64,000 bases of DNA, taken from positions 88,611 to 152,610 of the forward strand of contig NZ_FMAY01000010.1 of the NCBI RefSeq assembly GCF_900094925.1, written 5' to 3'. The translations under genes and the position numbers were made by a program. The DNA is from Kosakonia oryzendophytica. GTDB taxonomy: Bacteria; Pseudomonadota; Gammaproteobacteria; Enterobacterales; Enterobacteriaceae. Shown here in pieces: positions 36,403 through 46,360 of this stretch; within the stretch, counting starts at the first letter, position 1; the number at the start of each line of letters is the position of its first letter. Below the pieces are notes generated by a model. It saw nothing but the letters and a program-made list of their open reading frames with translations, ran no database searches and had not been told where the DNA came from.

Positions 36403-36984
36403 ATGAAAAAGACTGCATTTATTTTTGCACTGATGGCGACATTTACAACCGGAAGTGTTCAGGCCGGAGTTACGGCTCAGGCCGTTGCGACCTGGTCCGC
36501 AACAGCAAAAAAAGATACATCAAGCAAACTGATCGTAACACCTCTAGGCAGCTTATCCTTCCAATATGCTCAAGGCATCGGTGGTTTTGGTTCACAGAAA
36601 GGTTTATTTGACGTCGCGTTGGAAGGTGAGCCTCAAACAACAGCATTTAAACTCACCTCGAGACTACTTGCAAATACGCTAACACAACTCAACGGTTCAG
36701 GCTCCACACTCGATGTCGGCGTAAGTTATTTGGGAACAACTTTATCTAAAAGTAGCGATACTGTGATGATTGATACAGCTAACGGTATCCTTGGCGGGAA
36801 TTTAAGTCCTCTGGGTAATGGTTACAATACCCCAGGCCGCACAGCAGCGCAGGATAGCTTCACATTCTCAATTATTAACGGCACAGTAGATGGTTCCACA
36901 CAAGCCTCTGATTTCAGCCAACTTCCTGAGGGAATCTGGAGTGGTGACGTCAGTGTTCAATTCGATACAACCTGGACCAGCTGA
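36403..36984 (+). CDS. ecpA: EcpA, major subunit of the common pilus
   Basis: Major pilin of the E. coli common pilus (Mat fimbria), 193 residues (E. coli 195). Signal peptide [21 protein letters not shown], then [37 protein letters not shown], nearly identical to EcpA, and the C-terminal [19 protein letters not shown] donor-type end. The upstream frame from 36319 adds residues before the signal peptide, so the start is ATG 36403; its ribosome site is weak. Followed by a strong hairpin before ecpB. Confidence 0.95.
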   Translation: MKKTAFIFALMATFTTGSVQAGVTAQAVATWSATAKKDTSSKLIVTPLGSLSFQYAQGIGGFGSQKGLFDVALEGEPQTTAFKLTSRLLANTLTQLNGSGSTLDVGVSYLGTTLSKSSDTVMIDTANGILGGNLSPLGNGYNTPGRTAAQDSFTFSIINGTVDGSTQASDFSQLPEGIWSGDVSVQFDTTWTS

Positions 36985-36996
36985 TTGTTTTATCTA

Positions 36997-37023
36997 AAGC
37001 AGGAGCGGTGAACCGCCCTGCTT
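36997..37023 (+). terminator. Hairpin between ecpA and ecpB
   Basis: AAGCAGG and CCTGCTT arms with an inner GCGG/CCGC pair around TGAA, then ATTTAAT. The long stem with a poor T run looks like a leaky terminator or mRNA stabiliser that raises pilin over chaperone and usher output. Confidence 0.6.
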
Positions 37024-37033
37024 ATTTAATGGT

Positions 37034-37705
37034 ATGCCAATGGAAAAGACTATTTTGTTAGTATGGAGTCTTCTAATCAGTACGTTCCCCGTATCAGCGC
37101 TTGATGTTGGTGATATCTCATCATTCATGCATAGTAACGATTCGATGATAAGTAAAGAGATTAAAAACACTACCACTTCAGGGCGATTCATTAATATCCA
37201 TGTAGATAGAATAACCTCACCGCTTGATAATGGGGAAACCATTCCAATGGATAGCAAAAATGAACTTTTATTTACTCCCGGCAGTTTATTATTACCTGCA
37301 AAGAGCAATGAAATCATCCGTTTTTATTACAATGGCCCTGAAGATAACAGAGAAAGGTATTACCGAATAACATGGCTTGATCAAGCACTAAGTGAGGGAC
37401 AAAGAAATAACTCATCACGGAATGCTATCGCAACAGTATCTGCCCGTATCAGTACAATTTTGGTCGTAGCGCCACGCAAAGTGAAATATGACTATCAGTA
37501 CACACCGGGTAAAATATTAAATACAGGTAACGCCACACTCCGACTCATTGCATATGGCCCATGCCTAACACAACAAAGCCGCGAATGTAAGGAAAACTAC
37601 TTCCTGATGCCCGGAAAATCACGAATATTCACACATGTTGATGTATTAAATCCCAACGGACACATTGCTCTTTGGCAAGCCGAGCACTTTATTCCCATAA
37701 AATAA
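37034..37705 (+). CDS. ecpB: EcpB, pilus chaperone
   Basis: Periplasmic pilus assembly chaperone of the alternate family, 223 residues. Signal peptide ends near [13 protein letters not shown]. It is collinear with E. coli Ecp[52 protein letters not shown] and [30 protein letters not shown]. Two ATGs two codons apart are possible. Second gene of ecpABCDE, 49 bp after ecpA. Confidence 0.93.
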   Translation: MPMEKTILLVWSLLISTFPVSALDVGDISSFMHSNDSMISKEIKNTTTSGRFINIHVDRITSPLDNGETIPMDSKNELLFTPGSLLLPAKSNEIIRFYYNGPEDNRERYYRITWLDQALSEGQRNNSSRNAIATVSARISTILVVAPRKVKYDYQYTPGKILNTGNATLRLIAYGPCLTQQSRECKENYFLMPGKSRIFTHVDVLNPNGHIALWQAEHFIPIK

Positions 37706-37736
37706 TTATTTTATCGTGGAGTCATCATATTTGTGT

Positions 37737-40259
37737 ATGCTTTATAATCATCTCCAAAAAATTCTAAATACTTTAGGTATTGTGCTCTTTACTGTTTCAA
37801 ACAGCACTTTTGCCGTCACATCTCATATCAGTCAAATTGGCGGCATTATCATACCAAAAGCATTTGATAGCGCATTGCGTGATGGAATGGCTATACCACT
37901 TTTCCTGCACCTGGATGGCGTGCAGAATAACCAGGACGATCAACGTATCGGGACTGTTTCTATATTACTTATCAATAATGCGATCCATGTACATCAAGTC
38001 ACCCTTGAAGAGCGTGATAATAATTCATCGATAAATGAAAAAACACGTCACGAGCTATCCACACTTAAACAAACGGCATTTGACCAGAACTTTGTCATCC
38101 GGCTGAGTCAGAATGCAAGATTATACTTGAATTTCCAGCAACTCACACTACAACTTATTGTCCGTCAGCAAGCATTACAAACCCACTTACTTTCTCGCAG
38201 CGATGACATTGGTAAATCCAGCGGGGAAAACATCAGCCATACAATAAGCTATAATCTTGGCATTTATAATAACCAAATGAGAGATGGAAAGAATAATACG
38301 TCCAGTTATCTTTCGATGAATAACGTCACTGCTTTACGTGAACACCATATTGCAATTGATGGAACACTTTACGGCATCGGGACAAACAGACAACAAAAAG
38401 AAATATACAAGGCTATGTATGAACGTGACTTTGCGGGTTATCGTTTTGCGGGTGGAATGTTAGACACATGGAATATGCAATCGCTGGGTCCAATAACTGC
38501 AATCACTTCGGGGAAAATTTATGGTATTTCATGGGGAAACAATGCGAACTCAACAGTCTTCGATTCATCATATTCCACCCTGCCTGTCGTCGTGTTTCTT
38601 CCTTCAGCTGGAGAAGTTCATTTATCCCGGGATGGGAAATTACTCAGTGTACAAAACTTCGGCATGGGTAGTCATGAAGTAGATACCCGGGGATTGCCAT
38701 ACGGTATTTATGACATCAGTACCGAAGTAATTGTTAATGGTCAAACGGTCAGTAAAACCATCCAGCGCATAAACAAATTTTTCGCACACACCCGGGGGGC
38801 CGGTATGCCTGTTGGGTGGCAAATTTGGGGTGGGAGTATGCAGATGAATGCCTGGAGTACGGAAAATGGGGAGAAACTGCGGGCAAAAAACACGGTTCTT
38901 ATGGGGTTGTCCGCAGCAGGTGGAGTTGAAAGCTTTAGTTGGATGGCCACGGGATATAACTATAACGCACTTACTATTGGCGAGGCACAACTCTCCTGGC
39001 CCATTGCCAGTTATATGACGTTAAGTATGCAAAACATGTTGTCCACCGATCGCTCCTGGAGCAGCACCAGTAGCCTGAGTGCCACACTCCCGGGGGGATT
39101 TAGTTCCGTCTGGTTCAGTCAGGATAAAGCCATTATTGGCAATAGGTTACGCCGCAATGGATCAGATAATCGGGCAATCGGTGCATCATTGAATCTGAAT
39201 GCCATATGGCCCCTCCTGGGCACAATAAGCGGTAGCTATAACGACGACCGCCGCTATCGAAGTCATTACTTCACTTCTGATTATACTCAGTCGCTCTATA
39301 ACGGTCAGTATGGCTCTTTAGGGATGCGTGCAGGAATACAACGGTACGAAAGCGGGTACAACGGTAATCGTATCCGTACGGAGAAATATATCGGACTTGA
39401 TTTTACCCTGCCGTTGGGTGGCTGGCTTAGAACGGGTTTAACACACCAAAATGGCAGTACCATCGCTAATCTGTCCGCACAAAAATACTTTCAGGGCAGC
39501 GTTATTCGTACTGTTGGGGCGAATCTTTCTCGCGCTATATCGGGGACAAGTGAAGATAACGATACATTCAGTGGTGGAGCATGGACAAAATATGAAACCC
39601 GTTATTCATCGGGAACATTAAATATCAATAGTGGGATGGATGGATATATCAATACCAACCTGACAGCCAGTGGAAGTATCGGCTGGGTCGGAAAACATAT
39701 TGCTGCAAGCGGTAATAGCGAAGGTAATGCGGGTGTAATTTTCAACACTGACGTTAATGATGAAGGAAAACTTACAGCAAGGATTAATGGCCGTACTTTT
39801 CAGTTAAGCGGTAAACAAAACTATATCCCTCTTGAGCCTTACAATCGCTACGACGTCGAAATCAATAATAGTAAAGACTCGCTAGATAGTTACGATATTG
39901 TGAGTGACAGAAAAACCGCGCTCACGCTTTATCCCGGTAATCTTGTATTGATTCGCCCATCAGTCAGGCAAATGGTTACTGTTTTCGGCCGCATGCATGC
40001 GGAAGATGGAACATTGCTTACTCATGTTCAAATCAATAATCACATTGGTAAAACAACAACCGACAGTAATGGTGAATTTATTATTGATATTGATAAAAAT
40101 TATCCAGACATAGATTTTATTTACAGAAAAAATAAAAGTTGTGAAGCATCTCTGGATATCCAACACGCGCGTGGCGCAATTTGGGTTGGTGATATCGTCT
40201 GTCAGGGTTTAAAAACGTATACCGCGACCCTTTCTGCAGGGAGTGTCCATGAAGATTAG
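37737..40259 (+). CDS. ecpC: EcpC, outer-membrane usher
   Basis: Outer-membrane usher that exports and assembles pilin; about 840 residues (E. coli 841). [43 protein letters not shown] follows the signal peptide and matches EcpC. The middle has [38 protein letters not shown], and the C-terminal domain [30 protein letters not shown] is the usher plug-side repeat. The start is uncertain: GTG 37716 or ATG 37737; I took the ATG because a signal peptide follows directly. It overlaps the ecpD start by 11 bp. Confidence 0.92.
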   Translation: MLYNHLQKILNTLGIVLFTVSNSTFAVTSHISQIGGIIIPKAFDSALRDGMAIPLFLHLDGVQNNQDDQRIGTVSILLINNAIHVHQVTLEERDNNSSINEKTRHELSTLKQTAFDQNFVIRLSQNARLYLNFQQLTLQLIVRQQALQTHLLSRSDDIGKSSGENISHTISYNLGIYNNQMRDGKNNTSSYLSMNNVTALREHHIAIDGTLYGIGTNRQQKEIYKAMYERDFAGYRFAGGMLDTWNMQSLGPITAITSGKIYGISWGNNANSTVFDSSYSTLPVVVFLPSAGEVHLSRDGKLLSVQNFGMGSHEVDTRGLPYGIYDISTEVIVNGQTVSKTIQRINKFFAHTRGAGMPVGWQIWGGSMQMNAWSTENGEKLRAKNTVLMGLSAAGGVESFSWMATGYNYNALTIGEAQLSWPIASYMTLSMQNMLSTDRSWSSTSSLSATLPGGFSSVWFSQDKAIIGNRLRRNGSDNRAIGASLNLNAIWPLLGTISGSYNDDRRYRSHYFTSDYTQSLYNGQYGSLGMRAGIQRYESGYNGNRIRTEKYIGLDFTLPLGGWLRTGLTHQNGSTIANLSAQKYFQGSVIRTVGANLSRAISGTSEDNDTFSGGAWTKYETRYSSGTLNINSGMDGYINTNLTASGSIGWVGKHIAASGNSEGNAGVIFNTDVNDEGKLTARINGRTFQLSGKQNYIPLEPYNRYDVEINNSKDSLDSYDIVSDRKTALTLYPGNLVLIRPSVRQMVTVFGRMHAEDGTLLTHVQINNHIGKTTTDSNGEFIIDIDKNYPDIDFIYRKNKSCEASLDIQHARGAIWVGDIVCQGLKTYTATLSAGSVHED

Positions 40260-41891
40260 CGGGATTTATCTTATTTTTTATGCCTTAGTTGCTTGCTGGC
40301 AACCCCATGCTATCCGGCTGTGACCAAAACAGTGTGGGGAGACGCGCCAACACGTGAGTATGTATTTATCGAAAATGACACAGACGACAATTTTTTTGTG
40401 ACCCCTGGGGGGGTATTGGATCCTCGCATGACCGGTTCGAATCGTTGGACTGGCTTAAAGTATTCAGGTTCGGGGACGAAATACCAGGAGAGTCTTGGAT
40501 ATATCGATAATGGCTATAACACACTGCTGCTAGGGAACTGGAGATTTGATATGTGGTTAGAGAATAGCCCCGTCTCACAGCCACTCCGAGGGTTACGTTG
40601 TATTAACTGGTATTCAGGTTGCGATATGAATACGAGTATGATTCCGCCTCAAGCCACCGATGCTAAAGGATTTTATGGTGTTATCGTACCGACTGGCGAT
40701 GCAAAATGGATGCATGGAATGATGTCCGATCAGTTTTACCAATATCTCAATGCCACTCCGGTTGGTAGTAATTTTACCATGACAATAAATACCTGCCAGA
40801 CCCGGGAGAGTTATAACGCGATTGCTGGTCAACGCTGCCGATATATGGGGTCCGGCTATTGGTACGTGCGAAAAGTATCCTATACCAAAGCAGCGCATTT
40901 GAAGTTATACAATACAAACGCGTTATCAGAGGTTTTTATAGACAGTGATGGCCGACCAACGTTAGGAGAAGGCAACTCCGAATGTAATATTCAGGTCCTT
41001 GGGGGAAATACAGGGGTAACATGCAAAATGATGAGTTACACCCTCAATCACAATGGTCTTAATAATAGTTCAATTCGTATTTTCCCGGCCATCAACCATC
41101 CTACGCTGGCAGCAGCAATCAAATCCGGAGACATGCAATTTAGTATTGATGGAAGATCCTGGAAAAATGTTAGTGGTATAACCAATTATTATTCATTTAA
41201 TGACATGAAAGGTAGAGATTCTCTCTATATCTTTTTATCGGGTAATTTTTTCAAAACGATGGTTAATCTGGGAATAAGCGATACTAACACACATGACTTA
41301 TTCAATTTTCGGGTTCAGAACATCACGGCCCCAGAGTCAGGTTGGTATGAATTTTCGCCTTCTGCGCAAATGGTTATTAAACCTCGCGACTTCAGTGTTA
41401 GCATTATATCTAAAGATTATATGATTAATCCCCATCGTACCGGAGCGGTAGGAAGAGCTAAACCTGCCCTTGATTTTGATTATATTGTTACAACCAACGG
41501 TAAAACAGCAGCGGATGAAGTCATGGTACAAATAACCGGCCCAACGCAAAATATTAATGGCCGTCCGTGGTGCATTTTTAGTTCCGATGATGGCCTTATG
41601 CATGTGCCTTTCCCTGCTTCACTGATCTTTACAACAAAAGGAGGGGTCGATAAAACTTATGATGTAGGTTGTGACGGTCAATGGCGAGATATAACTGATG
41701 CTCTGTGGATTACAACTCCCTGGACAGACACAACTGGGGTGTCAGGTGTTATGAATAAATCAAATGTAAAGTTTTCCATAGCCATGGATTCCCCAGAATC
41801 GTTAAACACGGTAAACCAAACGGGGTGGTATGGTGATGTCAGTGCATCCGGTGAAATTCGAATAAAGGCAACGTGGAAAAATGTTCCTTAA
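40249..41891 (+). CDS. ecpD: EcpD, pilus tip adhesin, frameshifted in the signal peptide
   Basis: Polymerised tip adhesin of the common pilus. The mature part, from [19 protein letters not shown] to IRIKATWKN, is collinear with E. coli EcpD and unbroken from about 40293 to the stop. The expected start is ATG 40249, which overlaps ecpC as in an operon, but its frame ends at TGA after 24 codons. Adding one T to the T6 run at 40274-40279 joins [10 protein letters not shown] to [20 protein letters not shown], a good signal peptide with a plausible cleavage site. So the gene is off by a 1-bp slip, is phase-variable, or the assembly has an indel. The TTG at 40293 is otherwise the only start and would give no proper signal. 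Confidence 0.85.
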
Positions 41892-42558
41892 AATCAGACA
41901 ACTTATAGGTATTGCGGTCGCACTCTCTATAAGCACCTATTCCCAGGCTATTTATGTCGGTAGTCTGACCTTTTCAATGCCCCCCGCAAGCAGGATGGTG
42001 ACTAAGTATGTTATAAATAATAATAAAGCGACGCGTCTTTATCGTGTAGCTGCTGTACCCATAGATACCCCGGGGCCGCATGAAAATAAAATTCAGCCAG
42101 TAGACGGACAACTGCTATTCTCTCCTCGACAAATAACACTGCAACCCGGCGAAGGAGATTTTTTTAAATTTTTTTTCAATGGTCCTAAAGATAATACCGA
42201 GCGTTACTATCGTATTGCATTTGAGGAAATCCCCTTACAAAACCGGACAAATTTCAGTAACAACAATGGGAACGTCAGTATAATACCTGTCATTGTAATC
42301 GATACAATTTTGGTCGTTCGTCCCCGCAACGTTGATTTCAGATGGGTATATGATCGACAGGCTGGTTTGTTTAAAAATAGTGGTAACACCTGGTTCAGGT
42401 TACTCATAAAACCAAATTGTGAAGCGACAGAGGATGAGAGTGATACGTGGTATATGCGTCCCGGAGATGTTCTTCAGAAGAAGCGGCTCGAAACCTCAGC
42501 AAATATATTCATTATTTATGACGATCGTTTTATAAAGGTCACAGACGTATGTAAATAA
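41881..42558 (+). CDS. ecpE: EcpE, second pilus chaperone
   Basis: Periplasmic chaperone, 225 residues (E. coli 236), overlapping the ecpD stop by 11 bp. Signal peptide [23 protein letters not shown], then IYVGSLTFSMPPASRMVTKYVINNNKATRLYRVAAVPIDTPG and DTILVVRPRNVDFRWVYDRQAGLFKNSGNTWFRLLIKPNC, which match EcpE. Last gene of ecpABCDE. It shares the family fold with EcpB but differs widely in sequence. Confidence 0.92.
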   Translation: MFLKIRQLIGIAVALSISTYSQAIYVGSLTFSMPPASRMVTKYVINNNKATRLYRVAAVPIDTPGPHENKIQPVDGQLLFSPRQITLQPGEGDFFKFFFNGPKDNTERYYRIAFEEIPLQNRTNFSNNNGNVSIIPVIVIDTILVVRPRNVDFRWVYDRQAGLFKNSGNTWFRLLIKPNCEATEDESDTWYMRPGDVLQKKRLETSANIFIIYDDRFIKVTDVCK

Positions 42559-42869
42559 TTAACGCTGTAAAAGTAATTTTGTATAATACCCATCAATGAA
42601 TAGGCATTACGAATTCATTTTTTATATATGTATTAACCTATCTATTTTCATGCATCGATTTCTGCCCTCAAGGAAGAACGCTTGCTTACTTATATAAAAG
42701 CCTGGTTTTACACGGTGTTAAGTATTTGTGTTATGCTACACAAATCATTGTAAAAAAGAATGGTAAACATTCCATTGATATGATGAAATAAATAGAGCCA
42801 ACGCTTTTAATCAGAGAAGATGTAATTCTAAAAAGGGACATCGCCACCGGCTGTGGCGTATATAGATAT
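42559..42869. other. Promoter region of the ToxR-like regulator
   Basis: A 311-bp AT-rich region. It holds an exact inverted repeat, ATTTGTGT-TATGCT-ACACAAAT (42724-42745), close to a CRP-type TGTGA-N6-TCACA site (8 of 10 fixed bases), and a perfect 6-bp hairpin CGCCAC/GTGGCG (42842-42858) ending 11 bp before the start codon, where the ribosome site would be. Confidence 0.55.
42724..42745 (+). promoter_or_regulatory. Inverted repeat, CRP-like or self-operator
   Basis: Arms of 8 bp, ATTTGTGT and ACACAAAT, with a 6-bp spacer, 124 bp upstream of the ToxR-like gene. The spacing of TGTGT and ACACA is that of a CRP site. It could equally be bound by the encoded regulator. Confidence 0.5.
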
Positions 42870-43739
42870 ATGTATTGGATTATCAACGATAATATTGAAT
42901 TCCGACCGGATGCAAAAAAGCTGACATCAGCCTGCAATCCAGAGATGAACGTAACATTGACAACGCCTGCCAGCCGCTGTCTCTTACTCCTTTTGGAAGC
43001 TTCTCCGGAGATAGTACTCCAGCAGGACTTCTTCAAAAAGGTTTGGGAAGAGGAAGGTATGCTCGTACCAACAAATACTCTTTACCAGAATATTTCTATT
43101 GTTCGTCGAGGATTGCGCGCCGTAGGAGAAACGGATAGAAGATTAATTGCGACCATCCCCAGAAAAGGTTTTCAGATAGACGGAAGCGTTAAAATAGCCA
43201 AACGGTCTGACGCGGAAAATATTACAATAAACCATAATAACATAGATGACATTCCTTCTGCGCGAAGTGATGAGGTCAATATCCCCGCGAATCTACATGA
43301 TGGGGAGTTGGATCTCCAAGAGAATGGCCCTGGTGTAATTCATAAAAGATCATTCCTAAAAAAAATAGCATTCGCCCATCGCTATAAGCTGCCAATTATT
43401 GTAATGCTTATTTCTTTTTCTATAGGTCTATTTATAAACAGCGTTGCAAAACATTTAAGCGGTGGTACTGGCTTACTTAATTCTTACTCATTAATGGAAA
43501 AAGATAACGGATGCAGTTTCTATACTAAAGACGACCCATTAGACGGTAGCAGTAACTATCAGAAATATAAGTCACTGATATTAGAGTCAGGTTTAAATTG
43601 CAAGAATTACCCTTGGGTATATTTTCCCATGTCCAAAACATCGCCCACGTTAACTGCATTGATTTGCAAAAATAACATTTTAACGACATCGGGACCTGAA
43701 TGCGTTTCACTTTATTTCCGAGGAATCAATAGTGACTAG
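42870..43739 (+). CDS. ToxR/MarT-like membrane-anchored regulator
   Basis: A 289-residue inner-membrane transcription regulator. The N-terminal winged helix (about 1-105) has RCLLLLLEASPEIVLQQDFFKKVWEEEGMLVPTNTLYQNISIVRRGLRAVGETDRRLIATIPRKGFQI, the ToxR/CadC pattern. A linker rich in Asn, Asp and Glu follows, then one membrane segment (about 172-192, YKLPIIVMLISFSIGLFINSVA) and a 95-residue periplasmic domain with four Cys. The layout is that of ToxR, TcpP and Salmonella MarT. It overlaps a FidL-like partner by 8 bp. It probably regulates genes near by, the pilus being the obvious candidate. Confidence 0.85.
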   Translation: MYWIINDNIEFRPDAKKLTSACNPEMNVTLTTPASRCLLLLLEASPEIVLQQDFFKKVWEEEGMLVPTNTLYQNISIVRRGLRAVGETDRRLIATIPRKGFQIDGSVKIAKRSDAENITINHNNIDDIPSARSDEVNIPANLHDGELDLQENGPGVIHKRSFLKKIAFAHRYKLPIIVMLISFSIGLFINSVAKHLSGGTGLLNSYSLMEKDNGCSFYTKDDPLDGSSNYQKYKSLILESGLNCKNYPWVYFPMSKTSPTLTALICKNNILTTSGPECVSLYFRGINSD

Positions 43740-44214
43740 AAAGAAAATAATTTTCTTTTCCTTTTTTTTCTTTGTCGTCGGTGTAGCCGTGGACTATTTT
43801 TATCAATTTTTAATATCGCGACACTATAATGAGGAAAAATGTACTGCCTCCCTCGTGGTTTTTTATGAGGATACTCACGCTAATCTGACATTAGATTTTA
43901 TGTATAATCTGAAAGAACATCGAGGTGTGGTAGCTGTTAGTGGCAATTATATAAAAAACAATCACCCTGCGGGAAATATACGCAGAGATGTTTCTTATAC
44001 ATGGACAGAAAACAGAGATACCTACAACTTCACATCGACTATGGTAAACAAAGTTAAAAATGTTGAAACCTTATCCGATGACATCATTGCCCTGGTCATG
44101 CCTGATTTTTATGTCTACCCACAAAAATATATTAATTATTTTATTCAAAATCAAGGTGATAGTGGTTTTCTATTTGCAATCGGCAAACGACCTTTATTTT
44201 TTTGTGCACGCTGA
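43732..44214 (+). CDS. FidL-like membrane partner
   Basis: A 160-residue protein starting at GTG 43732, inside the end of the ToxR-like gene. One N-terminal membrane segment (about residues 5-25, IIFFSFFFFVVGVAVDYFYQF) and a periplasmic domain beginning EEKCTASLVVFYEDTHANLTLDFMYNLKEHRGVVAVSGNY match the FidL-like family, which pairs with MarT-type regulators much as ToxS pairs with ToxR. It should stabilise or tune the upstream regulator. Function by context and family only. Confidence 0.8.
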   Translation: MTRKKIIFFSFFFFVVGVAVDYFYQFLISRHYNEEKCTASLVVFYEDTHANLTLDFMYNLKEHRGVVAVSGNYIKNNHPAGNIRRDVSYTWTENRDTYNFTSTMVNKVKNVETLSDDIIALVMPDFYVYPQKYINYFIQNQGDSGFLFAIGKRPLFFCAR

Positions 44215-44460
44215 ATTAACAATGAAGAATAGCTAATATGATATTTTTCAGCCTTCATGCTTAGGAAATATCATTATACTGTCATACGATAATTGACGAC
44301 ATCAGATTGCCAGTGAGGTTAAGGTAACGCACAACGATATGCGCGATCGAAACGGCCAGAATTTCTGAAATACATATGAAGCAACTGGAGTAATGCTGGG
44401 ATACTGATGCCAGGATCAGGCTGCAGGCCAGATAAACATCCCTCGCCCATCACCTTAGAA
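44215..44460. other. Short gene-free stretch between FidL-like gene and serT
   Basis: About 250 bp without a gene. It marks the right border of the accessory region. I saw no copy of the serT 3' end in it and no integrase fragment, so insertion at the tRNA is not shown. Confidence 0.4.
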
Positions 44461-44497
44461 AAAAACAAAGGGGTTACCTTTCGGTAACCCCTTGTTT
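44461..44497 (-). terminator. Terminator of serT
   Basis: On the minus strand GGGGTTACC, loop GAAA, GGTAACCCC is followed by TTTGTTTTT, just beyond the tRNA 3' end. Confidence 0.9.
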
Positions 44498-44501
44498 AAT
44501 C

Positions 44502-44589
44502 TGGCGGAAGCGCAGAGATTCGAACTCTGGAACCCTTTCGGGTCGCCGGTTTTCAAGACCGGTGCCTTCAACCGCTCGGCCACACTTCC
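44502..44589 (-). tRNA. serT: tRNA-Ser (anticodon UGA)
   Basis: An 88-nt class II tRNA with encoded CCA. The acceptor arms GGAAGTG and CGCTTCC pair with an offset typical of serine tRNAs. The anticodon loop CTTGAAA gives anticodon TGA (reads UCA, UCG and UCU), the long variable arm is CGACCCGAAAGGGTT, and the T-loop is TTCGAATC. It lies next to yccA as in E. coli. Confidence 0.97.
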
Positions 44590-44731
44590 GGAATGAGGCG
44601 CACTATAAACACCCTCGCGTCTTCTGTAAAGCCTGAGAATGTTTATTTGCCTGAAAAAACATCAAAAACGTGTTGTTCGCCTGAAAAATCAACACAATGA
44701 CCATTTATTCAGCGAGCAAGAGGCAAAACAA

Positions 44732-46360
44732 TCAGTGTTTCTTAATATACATGTCCTTTGTCAGGTAGTACCCCAGGCTATCAGGTGCGAATCCCCCCAC
44801 CCAAGGTTTCACCAAATGGGTACGAACATAATGGTAAACCGGTATCGCTGGCACATCCTGTCCCAGGATATCTTCCGCCTGCTGATAATACTTACCCCGC
44901 TCGGTGATATCTTTGGCCTTCGCCGCGTTACGCAAAGCAGTGTCGTAAGCCGGATTACTGTACTGGCTGGTATTTTCACTATCTCCTGTGCGGAAATTGT
45001 TCAAAAACGTTGCGGCATCGTCATAATCAGCGATCCATGCATAGCGAACAGCATCAAAGTTACCGTTGTGCATGGTATCCAGCATGGTCTTCCACTCCTG
45101 GTTCTGCAATTTAGCCTCAACCCCCAGATTTTTCTTCCACATTGAGCTGGCTGCGATAGCGATGCGCTGGTGCGTCTCCATGGTGTTATAAAGCAAATTA
45201 AAACTCAGCGGATGGGTATCATTGAAACCCGCCTCATTGAGCAGTTTTTTTGCTTCGACAAGACGTTTCTCGCGGGGCCATGATGCATATTCAGGTGAAG
45301 CTATCTTTACCCCACCAATTTCCGGTTGGCTAATCACCCATGCAGGACGCTGTCCCTGGGCCATGACCTTATCAGCAATAATATCCTTATCCAGCGCCAT
45401 ATTAAGCGCCCGCCGCACACGTGGATCGTTAAATGGCGGTTTGGTGGTATTGAATTCGTAATAATAAGTAGCCAGTTGCGGGTCCACATTGACCTGATCG
45501 CCCAGCGTTTTCTGTAATTGTGCAAACTGATTCACAGGGATGGTATAGGTGATATCAATTTCACCGGCTTTAAATCGGTTAACGTCGGCGGTTTCCGAAT
45601 TGATCGGCAGATATGTCACCTTATTGATTATTGTCTCTTTATCATTCCAGTAGCGCTTATTTCGCTCAGCAATAATACGCTCATTCACTACCCATTCCGT
45701 CACTTTATAAGCACCGCTGGTGACTATATGCTCCGGCTTTGTCCACTTCTCGCCGAACCGGCTAATTAACACTTTATCTACTGGCACCAGTGAAGGATGT
45801 GCCAGCATTGGCAGGAAAGAGGCCGTCGGTTGCGTCAACGTCACCTCAAGCGTCGAGTCATCCAACGCCTTCACACCCAACGTATCCGGGGCTTTCGTGC
45901 CCTTCGCAATATCCGTCGCGTTGACGATATGCATATTGCCAGGATAACTGGCATAGGGGGACGCAGTCTTTGGATCAACCAGTCGCTGCCAGCTCCAGAC
46001 CACATCTTTTGCCGTGATTGCCGTACCGTCTGACCAGGTAATACCCGGACGTAAATGGAAAACCCAGACCGTGTTGTCCTTGTTTTCCCATTTTTCAGCC
46101 AGGCGCGGTTCAATGGTTCCATCCTTTCTGACCGCTACCAGCCCGTCAAAGAGATCGCTGATGATATTAAATTCGACATCGCTTTCGACTTTATGCGGAT
46201 CCAGTGACGCTGGCTCACTGCCATTGTTACGTACCAGCTCCTGTTTTTCTGCGAGCGCGGTTCCCGCCGGCACCGTCGCAGCAAACGCGCCTGAACATAC
46301 GCTCAGGATGCCGACAGTCAATAAAGAAAGTGCAGTATGAATACGTGTTTGAGGTTTCAT
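44732..46360 (-). CDS. Peptide-binding protein, OppA/MppA type
   Basis: Periplasmic substrate-binding protein of the SBP_bac_5 family, 542 residues with a signal peptide ending GAFA-A (about 28). AEKQELVRNNGSEPASLDPHKVESDVEFNIISDLFDGLV at the mature start and YNTMETHQRIAIAASSMWKKNLGVEAKLQNQEWKTMLD match both OppA and MppA. No permease or ATPase lies near, so it must use the Opp membrane parts coded elsewhere, as MppA does with murein tripeptide. Whether the ligand is murein peptide or general oligopeptide is open. Confidence 0.87.
   Translation of the reverse strand: MKPQTRIHTALSLLTVGILSVCSGAFAATVPAGTALAEKQELVRNNGSEPASLDPHKVESDVEFNIISDLFDGLVAVRKDGTIEPRLAEKWENKDNTVWVFHLRPGITWSDGTAITAKDVVWSWQRLVDPKTASPYASYPGNMHIVNATDIAKGTKAPDTLGVKALDDSTLEVTLTQPTASFLPMLAHPSLVPVDKVLISRFGEKWTKPEHIVTSGAYKVTEWVVNERIIAERNKRYWNDKETIINKVTYLPINSETADVNRFKAGEIDITYTIPVNQFAQLQKTLGDQVNVDPQLATYYYEFNTTKPPFNDPRVRRALNMALDKDIIADKVMAQGQRPAWVISQPEIGGVKIASPEYASWPREKRLVEAKKLLNEAGFNDTHPLSFNLLYNTMETHQRIAIAASSMWKKNLGVEAKLQNQEWKTMLDTMHNGNFDAVRYAWIADYDDAATFLNNFRTGDSENTSQYSNPAYDTALRNAAKAKDITERGKYYQQAEDILGQDVPAIPVYHYVRTHLVKPWVGGFAPDSLGYYLTKDMYIKKH

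Noticed and set aside
44215-44501. Integration repeat of the serT 3' end
   Set aside because: No second copy of the tRNA 3' sequence was found by eye in the accessory block.
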